Below, piece after piece: positions 8,073 through 14,946 of a DNA stretch of 64,000 bases (the stretch's first letter is position 1; the number at the start of each line of letters is the position of its first letter). The stretch is from UTCHB3 sp002050155. GTDB taxonomy: Bacteria; Bacteroidota; Ignavibacteria; Ignavibacteriales; Ignavibacteriaceae. A model generated the notes under the pieces. That model was given only the letters and a program-made list of their open reading frames with translations. It did not search any database and was not told the origin of the DNA. The stretch lies in assembly GCA_030584105.1 (NCBI GenBank), contig CP129491.1, forward strand, positions 1,054,001-1,118,000, given 5' to 3'. The position numbers and the translations under genes were made by a program.

Positions 8073-8579
8073 TTATTTCAACTTTTCCAATACTTTTGCG
8101 GTAATATCGTATTGGTCTTTAGCGAATACAATCATCAAAGCGCTGCTTCTGTCGAAAACAAAATCAAGGTCTTCATCTTTCGCAACCTGTTGAATTGCAT
8201 TAAAAACTTTGTTTTGAACAGGTTTCATAATTTCCTCCTGTTTAACAAAGAGTTCACCGCCTACTCCAAATTTGCGGTCGCGATAAGCCTGCAGATCACG
8301 CTCCAGCTGTTTAATCTCTTCCTCAAGATCAAACTTCATCTGATCGGTCAAAATTAATTTTCGCCTCTCAAGATCATCTTTTTTCGATTTAATCTCACTT
8401 TCCATTCGCGAAATATCCCCCTGCCAATCAGCAATAAGAGCATCTAACTGCCTTTTTGCGTCTTCACCATCGGGAATATTTTTAATTATCGCATCGGAAT
8501 CGATATAACCAACCTTTAGTTGCGCAAACAACCCCGTAGCAGAGAACAGGATAATGAAGATAAAGAATTTGATTTTCAT
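8073..8579 (-). CDS. skp: OmpH/Skp-family periplasmic chaperone (second copy)
   Basis: A 168-residue protein with a signal peptide (~1-19, ending LFAQ), a short strand LKVGYIDSDAII that opens the Skp body domain, and a long charged coiled-coil (~45-120) forming the tentacle. A C-terminal strand segment (DLDFVFDRSSALMIVF) completes the body. Skp trimers hold unfolded outer-membrane proteins on the way to BamA. Two Skp-like genes in a row after bamA is a common Bacteroidota-type arrangement. The body motif (VFDRSSALMIVFA) is closer to canonical OmpH than in the neighbouring copy. Confidence 0.9.
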   Translation of the reverse strand: MKIKFFIFIILFSATGLFAQLKVGYIDSDAIIKNIPDGEDAKRQLDALIADWQGDISRMESEIKSKKDDLERRKLILTDQMKFDLEEEIKQLERDLQAYRDRKFGVGGELFVKQEEIMKPVQNKVFNAIQQVAKDEDLDFVFDRSSALMIVFAKDQYDITAKVLEKLK

Positions 8580-8605
8580 TTTCTTTACAGTTTATAAAAG
8601 AAAAA

Positions 8606-9130
8606 TTAGTTGCCTTTTCTGATTCGGTCCAATACTTTGTAAGTATAGTCAAATTGAACATCAGCAAACAAAACAAAGGGATCCTGGTGGCTCTTTTTGT
8701 TGAGGACATAACTAATTCCCTCTTCTTTTGCCAAAGCTTCAATGCTGTCGTACAGTTTTTCGTAGATAGGCTTGTAGAGTTCATCCTGTTTGTTCATCAA
8801 ATCTTCTCTTCTTTTAGCCTGCAGGTCTTCCAAACTTTTCTGTTTCGCCGCAAGTTGCGCTTGTTTTTCTTTCACTTTCGGATCGTTTGGTTTGTTCTGA
8901 AACTCTTTTTGGAAATTATCAACTTCTTTAGCAAACACCTGGGTTAGCGAATCTAACTCACTTTTATATTTGTTCTCCAAAGATTTAAGGTCGCTATTCG
9001 CCTTAATAGCTTCGGGCAATTGTTGCAGAATAAGATCAGCATCCACAACGGCAACTTTAATGTTATTGTTTTGCGCATTAATTGATACGCCAAGAATTAA
9101 GAAAAGCGAGAGAATTATTACTCTTTTCAC
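8606..9130 (-). CDS. OmpH/Skp-family periplasmic chaperone (first copy)
   Basis: A 174-residue paralogue of the next gene, with signal peptide (~1-19, ending SINAQ), IKVAVVDADLILQQLPE at the start of the body, and a Lys/Glu/Gln-rich coiled-coil (~45-120). The C-terminal body segment GISYVLNKKSHQDPFVLFA differs from the second copy, so the two may form separate trimers or a mixed one. The start is GTG. It lies between bamA (27 bp upstream) and the second skp, so a role in delivering outer-membrane proteins to BamA is inferred from family and position. Confidence 0.88.
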   Translation of the reverse strand: MKRVIILSLFLILGVSINAQNNNIKVAVVDADLILQQLPEAIKANSDLKSLENKYKSELDSLTQVFAKEVDNFQKEFQNKPNDPKVKEKQAQLAAKQKSLEDLQAKRREDLMNKQDELYKPIYEKLYDSIEALAKEEGISYVLNKKSHQDPFVLFADVQFDYTYKVLDRIRKGN

Positions 9131-9157
9131 TACTGTTTCCTCTTATGAATTAATTAA

Positions 9158-11668
9158 CTAAAAACCTTTTCCAAACTGGAAATGAAACTGCCATTTAGGG
9201 TCAGTCCCGTCAACCGCTTTGCGGTCAAACCCGTAACCCACATCAAAACCAAGCAGCCCCACCGGGTTGATCAAGATTCTTGCACCAACACCGGCACTTC
9301 TTCTGAGAAGAAATGGGTCTGCAACTGTCAAATTTTCAAAGACATTACCCGCCTCGGCAAAAGCCAGAAGGTAAAGCGGCATCGGGTCAAGAGATACGGC
9401 GAACCTTAACTCAGCCACATATTTGAAGTAAAGCTTTCCACCAATAACATCGCCGTTCGGTTGACGGGGACCAACAGTTCTGTCGTCGTAGCCGCGTAAC
9501 GAAGTGGTGGCAATCACCAGCCCGGCACCACCCATGTAAAACAGTTCGAACGGCTGTATCTTGGTGTTGGCTTTCAGCTCTTCAATCCATCCCATATCAC
9601 TGCTTAAATAGAGTGCAAACCGGGTTGAGTTAAAAAGCCGCTGATACCACTCGGTGGTGAAAGTAAGCTTAACATAATCAACCGTACCGGGAAGAAATGG
9701 TCCTCCCGAAATTTCAGACGAAAGCAACAACGACGACCCGCGCGACGGGAAAATCGGGTTATCCACATCTTTTCTGCTGAGTATAAAGCCAAGAGTGTAT
9801 TGTTCGGATTCACCTTCGGCATAATAACCGCCACCGTTAAGAACATTGTTGTTCTGATATCTGAAAAACCCCTGAACATAAAAATAATCATCGGGCCATT
9901 TCAATCTGCGCCCCATTTTAACAGAACCGCCCGCCTGGAACAGATCGTAAATATAGCTTTGTCTGGTCGAAAACACTTCGAAACCAATCATCGTCGGTGT
10001 GTTCAGAAACCAGGGTTCGGTGAAGCCGAAAGAAAAAGTTCTGTAAAGGTTACTTACACCGAACTGCCAGTTGAAACTTAAAATCTGACCGCCGCCTAAT
10101 TGAAACGGCTCAGCAATTGAAAAGTTGTTAAGCGTAATTCCCAAAGCACCCGAAAAACCGTACGATCCGCTATAGCCAATTGATGCGTTCAGGTAATCAC
10201 TCGATTTCTCTTCAACGATAAACGCAACATTCACAGTACTGTCGTTCTCTAAATTGTAGTCAACCCCACCCTGATAAAGTTTTTCAACATTAAAATATTG
10301 AAGGTTAGCCAACTGTTGCAGGCTTCTGATCATTGCCGCTTTGTTAAAATAATCGTTCGGAACTGTGTAAAGTTCGCGCCGGATAACTTTTTCTTTCGTT
10401 TTATCGTTACCGCGAATGGAAACCTGCCCAATTCTGAATTGATTATTCTCATTTGCAGTGATAATAATATCGAGTGAATCTTTTGCTACTTTTTTCTCAA
10501 CTGCATTTATCGAAAAAGTTAAATATCCATTATCTAAATAAAGCGAGGCGATATCGTTTTGTTTTTCATTTCCTTTCAAGTTTTGATTGAAAGTAACGAG
10601 GTCGTATATATCACCCTTTTTAAAACCAAGTCTATCGTTTAATACTTCAGAAGAATAGACTGTGTTCCCTTCCCAGACAATATTTCTTATTTTGTACTGT
10701 TCGCCTTCCAAAACATTGAAGTAAACATCGACCATTCCTTTGTCATCAGTGGCTGCAAGTGAGTCAGAAAGAATTTCGGCATCACGAAAACCATTTTTGT
10801 GGAAAAAAGTAAGAAGATTTTCTTTATCTTTTTTCATTTTTTCCGGTTCATAACGAGCTGAACTCCAGAATTTCCACCATTTTTTCTCTGAAAGCTCGTC
10901 AAGTTCACTTTTTAATTCATCTTCTGTATAAAACTTATTTCCGAGAAAATGAATCTGCCTCACGCTTAAACGGGAGTTTTCTTCAATTTTGAACTTTACA
11001 ATTTTTCTGAACTTTATTTTATCGATGATATTTTTATTCAGCCCGCTAAGGTCTTCATATACGGTTTTAATTTCATCGGTATAATTTTTTTGATTTCTCC
11101 AGGTGACTTCCAATTTCCCGGGCAGGGAGTCTGCAGAAAGAAAATCATAGTATAAATACTCGATCTTCGTGTTAAAATACCCATCCTTCACATAAGCTTC
11201 GGAAATTTTATTTTTGATTCTGGTTAATTCCTGTGGTTTCAGCACCTGCCCCCTAATCAGCGGCACCATTTCTTCAATGTCAGATTTACTGAGTGCGTCA
11301 TTCCCTTCGATTATCACCTGTTCAAATCTCGGATATTCGGCAACTTTAATAATAAGATATACACCATTATCATAATATTTATCAACGATCAGCTGAACAT
11401 CGGAGAAGATTTGCCGCTCCCAAAGGTTTTTTACAGCGTTGATAGTTGCATCACTTGGTATTTGTATCTCTAAACCTGAATCAATGATTTTTCGAAGCCC
11501 GGAAGTCTCGATAATTGAATTTTGGTCAACGGTTACATTTCCCTCAACCGTAACTGAATATACTCTGTAATAGTTGGAATCTGTTTGAGCAAATAAAGAC
11601 CGATTAAACAGAATAAAAAGAAAAGAAATTAAAGTGAATTTTAATCCCGGAATCAGGAATTTTGTCAT
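9158..11668 (-). CDS. bamA: Outer-membrane protein assembly factor BamA
   Basis: Omp85-family protein of about 836 residues that folds and inserts beta-barrels into the outer membrane. The signal peptide ends near SLFAQ. Five POTRA domains span roughly 30-430 (repeated VxGN..... patterns: VTVEGN, VIIEGND, IHFLGNKFY, IVWEGNTVY, VSIRGNDKT). A 16-strand barrel fills the rest and ends in F (FQFGKGF), the usual C-terminal aromatic. DNNP/F-type loops (DVDNPIFPSRGSSL) and LRGYDDRTVGP match the conserved barrel motifs around strands b11 and loop 6 (RGY, normally VRGF/Y). The ATG at 11668 is preferred over 11701 because the upstream one would overlap uppS by 26 bp and spoil the signal peptide. Confidence 0.95.
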   Translation of the reverse strand: MTKFLIPGLKFTLISFLFILFNRSLFAQTDSNYYRVYSVTVEGNVTVDQNSIIETSGLRKIIDSGLEIQIPSDATINAVKNLWERQIFSDVQLIVDKYYDNGVYLIIKVAEYPRFEQVIIEGNDALSKSDIEEMVPLIRGQVLKPQELTRIKNKISEAYVKDGYFNTKIEYLYYDFLSADSLPGKLEVTWRNQKNYTDEIKTVYEDLSGLNKNIIDKIKFRKIVKFKIEENSRLSVRQIHFLGNKFYTEDELKSELDELSEKKWWKFWSSARYEPEKMKKDKENLLTFFHKNGFRDAEILSDSLAATDDKGMVDVYFNVLEGEQYKIRNIVWEGNTVYSSEVLNDRLGFKKGDIYDLVTFNQNLKGNEKQNDIASLYLDNGYLTFSINAVEKKVAKDSLDIIITANENNQFRIGQVSIRGNDKTKEKVIRRELYTVPNDYFNKAAMIRSLQQLANLQYFNVEKLYQGGVDYNLENDSTVNVAFIVEEKSSDYLNASIGYSGSYGFSGALGITLNNFSIAEPFQLGGGQILSFNWQFGVSNLYRTFSFGFTEPWFLNTPTMIGFEVFSTRQSYIYDLFQAGGSVKMGRRLKWPDDYFYVQGFFRYQNNNVLNGGGYYAEGESEQYTLGFILSRKDVDNPIFPSRGSSLLLSSEISGGPFLPGTVDYVKLTFTTEWYQRLFNSTRFALYLSSDMGWIEELKANTKIQPFELFYMGGAGLVIATTSLRGYDDRTVGPRQPNGDVIGGKLYFKYVAELRFAVSLDPMPLYLLAFAEAGNVFENLTVADPFLLRRSAGVGARILINPVGLLGFDVGYGFDRKAVDGTDPKWQFHFQFGKGF

Positions 11669-11675
11669 CTTTGCC

Positions 11676-12455
11676 TTAATTTTGTTTTTCAAGTTGTTCA
11701 CTGACCTTTCCGAATCGCCTTTCTCTCTTGGAATAGTCGGCTATCGCCTCTAACAGTTCTCTCTCTCTGAACTGGGGCCAAAAAACGGGGGTAATATATA
11801 TTTCCGAGTAAGCCAGTTGCCATAAGAGAAAATTACTAATTCGCAACTCCCCACTTGTACGGATCAGTAAGTCAGGGTCAGGGATACCCTTTGTAGTTAA
11901 ATATTTCGAAAAAGTTTCAATCTTAATATCGTTTACATCGATAATACCGTTTTTCACTTCCTCAGCGATGCTTTGGGCAGCTTTCACCAATTCCCATCTG
12001 CCGCTGTAACTAAGAGCCAGTACCAATGTAAGTGTTTTATTATGTTTTGTTTTTTCTTTAGCGTCTGCAAGTTCTTTTTGAACATCACCCGGAAGTGCAG
12101 AAATATCACCGATAGCTTCAAGCTTTACATCGTTGTTATGTAGTTCTTGAATCTCTCTGCGTAAAACTTTAACAAGTAACCGCATAAGAGTGGTAACTTC
12201 AGTTTTGGGGCGTTTCCAGTTTTCTGTTGAGAAAGTGTACAGGGTAAGGTATTTAACACCGATCCGAGCGCACGATTTAACAATCTCTCTTACAGATTCA
12301 ACACCTTCACGGTGCCCGGCTATACGGGGCAAATTATTACTTTTTGCCCACCGCCCATTGCCATCCATTATAATGGCAATATGACCCGGAATACCCTGTG
12401 TAGGCTTGCCTGTTTTCTGTTCTGTTTGTGTTTTGGATGTTTCTTTGTTGCCCAA
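11676..12455 (-). CDS. uppS: Isoprenyl transferase (undecaprenyl diphosphate synthase)
   Basis: A cis-prenyltransferase of 259 residues that makes the C55 lipid carrier for peptidoglycan and LPS. The catalytic Asp31 is in IIMDGNGRWA, followed by the R..GH.EG block. The substrate-binding block TLYTFSTENWKRP and the C-terminal RTSGE.R.SNFLLWQ.AYSE motif are complete. The first usable start is TTG at 12455; no ATG occurs before the catalytic motif. It is first in the envelope cluster, and bamA starts 7 bp after its stop. Confidence 0.95.
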   Translation of the reverse strand: MGNKETSKTQTEQKTGKPTQGIPGHIAIIMDGNGRWAKSNNLPRIAGHREGVESVREIVKSCARIGVKYLTLYTFSTENWKRPKTEVTTLMRLLVKVLRREIQELHNNDVKLEAIGDISALPGDVQKELADAKEKTKHNKTLTLVLALSYSGRWELVKAAQSIAEEVKNGIIDVNDIKIETFSKYLTTKGIPDPDLLIRTSGELRISNFLLWQLAYSEIYITPVFWPQFRERELLEAIADYSKRERRFGKVSEQLEKQN

Positions 12456-12631
12456 CTGCGGACCGGTTAGTTAAAGAATAAATAAATTCAAAGAGAAGAA
12501 TTTAAACTATTTTCACACGGGAAAATTAATAACTTTCCCAATTGACAAAAATGGTGAGAATTTCGGAGTTAAAAAAGTCAAAAAGAAGGGAGTTTACAGT
12601 TATCTGCAAAATTAACTCATAAATTGCAGTT

Positions 12632-13078
12632 TTAATTCATAAATCTTGGTAAAAACGCCCTTTTTTCAACTACCTCTTCAGAAATAACCATTTCTGTTTC
12701 CGAATCAAACAGGACAAGTTCAACCTCGGTTGATAAATCCTGCAGGTCGCCGTCAATAATATGTTTAAGTAAAAAATAGTTTCTTCTGGTAACTGCAATG
12801 TAAAGCCTAACCGGGTTACCGCTGTAAGTTGACTTTCTGCCTGCAAGAAATCTGATCTTCTTTTTGATAAATTCAATGTCCACACCCGAAAGATCATCAA
12901 TCGCAATGCCAATAGCAAAGTCCATCTTTCTTTTTGCCAAAATATCTATTTCAAATTCACCAATATCAGGCGGATTCGGCAGGTATGTCCCATACCTTCT
13001 GCCAATAGTTGAGTAGCCAATCTCACGGAGCTTAAAGTAAAGTTTATCCGTCAGGTCTCTTTTATTCAACTTATACAT
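12632..13078 (-). CDS. Hypothetical protein, possible degenerate PD-(D/E)xK nuclease fold, lexA operon
   Basis: I do not recognise a named family. The 148-residue protein has a helix-rich N-terminus (~1-30) and then GEFEIDILAKRKMDFAIGIAI (positions ~40-60), which looks like the core strand pair of restriction-endonuclease-type folds (E-x-D at the right spot). The usual E-x-K of the next strand is replaced by GIAI, so catalysis is doubtful. A later strand/helix segment (VRLYIAVTRRNYFLLKHII) would fit the remaining core. A Shine-Dalgarno sequence AGGAGA overlaps the stop of the upstream WYL-like gene, so it is co-translated with it and under the lexA promoter. A role in the DNA-damage response is inference from the operon only. 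Confidence 0.7.
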   Translation of the reverse strand: MYKLNKRDLTDKLYFKLREIGYSTIGRRYGTYLPNPPDIGEFEIDILAKRKMDFAIGIAIDDLSGVDIEFIKKKIRFLAGRKSTYSGNPVRLYIAVTRRNYFLLKHIIDGDLQDLSTEVELVLFDSETEMVISEEVVEKRAFLPRFMN

Positions 13079-13089
13079 GGTATTTTCTC

Positions 13090-13338
13090 CTAATTATAAC
13101 GGGTGATGTTCATAATTCTCGGAGCAAAACTTTCAGTTTCGAGAACTCTAATGTTGTAAATTTTCTTAAACTCAAACCTTTCCACACTATCAGTGTTTTC
13201 AACTTTCCCGTAAATGGTTTTTGTACCGGTTCTATCTGTGGAAATTAAGTAAGGGTCAATCACCATTTGCCTGAGTGAATAGTAGAATCTTACCTTGTTT
13301 CTGTTTCTTATTGCTTTACTTAAGATTTCTGTTTTCAT
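13090..13338 (-). CDS. Small WYL-like domain protein, lexA operon
   Basis: The 82-residue protein consists almost wholly of a WYL-type SH3-like domain. AIRNRNKVRFYYSLRQMVIDPYLIS matches the strand pattern of that domain (vxFxY...R.v.PY.L), and ERFEFKKIYNIRVLE matches its final F...RI..i.vl strands. WYL domains sense ligands or nucleic acid and usually sit in larger transcription regulators of defence or DNA repair; here there is no HTH. The gene starts 11 bp after the lexA stop, and its SD (TAGGAG) includes that stop codon, indicating coupling. It ends in RYN, echoing LexA's WYN end, so the two gene junctions look alike. Assignment by pattern only. Confidence 0.65.
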   Translation of the reverse strand: MKTEILSKAIRNRNKVRFYYSLRQMVIDPYLISTDRTGTKTIYGKVENTDSVERFEFKKIYNIRVLETESFAPRIMNITRYN

Positions 13339-13349
13339 CGAAAACTCTC

Positions 13350-13991
13350 CTAATTATACCATCTTAAAACACCGACAACCTTGCCGGCAATTGAAAAATC
13401 GCTGCTATTCTCAACTTTAATTACCGGATAAGCGTCGTTCTCCGGTAAAAGTTGAATATTACCATCCCTCCTTAAAAAGCGTTTTACAGTTGCTTCGCCG
13501 TCAACCATTGCCACAATAATATCATAATTGTGAACTGCTTTCTTTGGTGACACCACTACTATATCCCCTTCGTAAATCCCGGCATTTATCATACTGTCCC
13601 CTTTTACTTTCAGTGCATAGCAATCGTCGGTAGTTCTGACAAAGACCGAATCGATAATTATACTTCCTTCTAAGTTTTCCTCCGCAAGAATCGGCAGACC
13701 TGCTGCAACCCTCCCGACAACCGGTACGGTTATCCCGGGATTAACTATCTCGATTTCTTCAGCCTCCAATTCAATATCCTCAGTTAACGAAATCCCTCTG
13801 CTTATATTGCCGACTGTTTTAAGGTAGCCTTTCTTCACAAGGCTGTCAATATGCTTTTTAGCAGCAGTTGGCGAGCTATACCCAAACCGGTTGGCTATTT
13901 CTCTTACTGAGGGAGCATACCCTTTGTTCCCGATGAATCGTGCGATATACTCAAGTATCAGTTTTTGCTTCTCTGTTAGTTCTTGTTTCAT
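13350..13991 (-). CDS. lexA: LexA repressor
   Basis: The SOS-response repressor and self-cleaving protease, 213 residues. An N-terminal winged helix spans ~1-65 (recognition part: SVREIANRFGYSSPTAAKKHI). The autocleavage site is Ala97-Gly98 in VAAGLP. The Ser-Lys dyad is Ser133 in GDSM and Lys170 in GEATVKRF. The residues needed for RecA-stimulated cleavage are present. It is autoregulated, judging by a palindrome in its own promoter spacer, and it heads an operon with two small genes. The ATG at 13991 abuts another TGTACA palindrome. Confidence 0.96.
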   Translation of the reverse strand: MKQELTEKQKLILEYIARFIGNKGYAPSVREIANRFGYSSPTAAKKHIDSLVKKGYLKTVGNISRGISLTEDIELEAEEIEIVNPGITVPVVGRVAAGLPILAEENLEGSIIIDSVFVRTTDDCYALKVKGDSMINAGIYEGDIVVVSPKKAVHNYDIIVAMVDGEATVKRFLRRDGNIQLLPENDAYPVIKVENSSDFSIAGKVVGVLRWYN

Positions 13992-14021
13992 TGTACACCA
14001 AAAGTAATCAAATGTTCACTA

Positions 14022-14052
14022 CAAATATAGTGTACAAATGTACACTTGTCAA
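14022..14052 (-). promoter_or_regulatory. lexA promoter with LexA operator in the spacer
   Basis: On the minus strand a -35 TTGACA (14047-14052) and -10 TATATT (14024-14029) are separated by exactly 17 bp. The extended box also reads TATATTTG (14022-14029). The spacer contains GTGTACA-TT-TGTACAC (14030-14045), a 7+7 bp perfect inverted repeat with a 2-bp centre, which would block polymerase when bound. A TGTACA palindrome at 13992-13997, right at the start codon, may be a weaker second site. Confidence 0.8.
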
Positions 14053-14162
14053 GTACTTTTTAAAAAAAATTTAACTTTTTTTCAAAAAATTTGTTTTACA
14101 TTGCCCGACAAGATCTTGTTGGTTATATTTTTAGTCCATTTTTTTAAGTTTTTAGGTTTAAT

Positions 14163-14939
14163 TTGAAAATACTAATCTCAAACGACGACGGCATCGATTC
14201 CTACGGAATTATTGCATTATCGAAAGCCCTCGCAAAGCTGGGGGATATTTATGTAGTAGCACCGATTTTTGAGCAAAGTGCTGCCGGGCACGCAATCACC
14301 ATGAAAAAGCACCTTAAAGTTGTCAGCCATTACATTAACGACGAGTTTTTTGGCTACGCAGTTAACGGAACGCCGGCAGATTGCGTTAAGATTGGAATAA
14401 CAAAGGTGCTGAATATCAACCCTGATATTGTTGTTGCAGGGATCAATCACGGTTCCAACACTTCAACTAACATAATTTATTCGGGCACGGTCTCTGTTGC
14501 GCGCGAAGCGGCAATGATGGATATTCCGGCTGTTGCCTTTTCAATCAATGGACGAACATCCGAAAATATTGACTGGGCGGCGGAAGTGGCGGCAGAAATA
14601 ACTTTTAAAGCTTTCAAAAACGGAATAAAACCGGGAAAACTTCTGAATGTCAACTTTCCAAACATCCCAAAAGAACAGGTTAAAGGAATTTTGATAACTA
14701 AACAGGGTAACTCAAGGTTTGCTGATAGTTATACTACCATTTACGACGAAATTGGAAGAGAGTACCATCAACTTACAGGCGAATTTATTAATTTGGATGG
14801 GGATGACCTTCACATTGACCAAAACGCAATTGACAACGGCTACATCTCGATCACACCGATTAAACTTGATTCAACCGACCACGAAGAGTTCGAATTGATT
14901 AAAGACTGGAGTTTTACTGAAATTTCTCTCCGGAGTTAG
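14163..14939 (+). CDS. surE: 5'/3'-nucleotidase SurE
   Basis: Metal-dependent nucleotide phosphatase of the stationary-phase survival family, 258 residues. The N-terminal metal site is ISNDDGIDSYGI (Asp8, Asp9), and the other ligands are in PIFEQSAAG and AGINHGSNTSTNIIYSGTVSVAREA. The start is TTG, directly giving the conserved KILISNDDG; no ATG is suitable. Transcribed divergently from lexA with a 171-bp gap. The VWA-like gene follows 7 bp after its stop. Confidence 0.93.
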   Translation: MKILISNDDGIDSYGIIALSKALAKLGDIYVVAPIFEQSAAGHAITMKKHLKVVSHYINDEFFGYAVNGTPADCVKIGITKVLNINPDIVVAGINHGSNTSTNIIYSGTVSVAREAAMMDIPAVAFSINGRTSENIDWAAEVAAEITFKAFKNGIKPGKLLNVNFPNIPKEQVKGILITKQGNSRFADSYTTIYDEIGREYHQLTGEFINLDGDDLHIDQNAIDNGYISITPIKLDSTDHEEFELIKDWSFTEISLRS

Positions 14940-14946
14940 ATAAAAA

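Noticed and set aside
13992..13997. Second full LexA operator at the lexA start codon
   Set aside because: Only a 6-bp TGTACA palindrome is present without the GTG/CAC outer arms seen in the main site; kept only as a possible weak half-like site.
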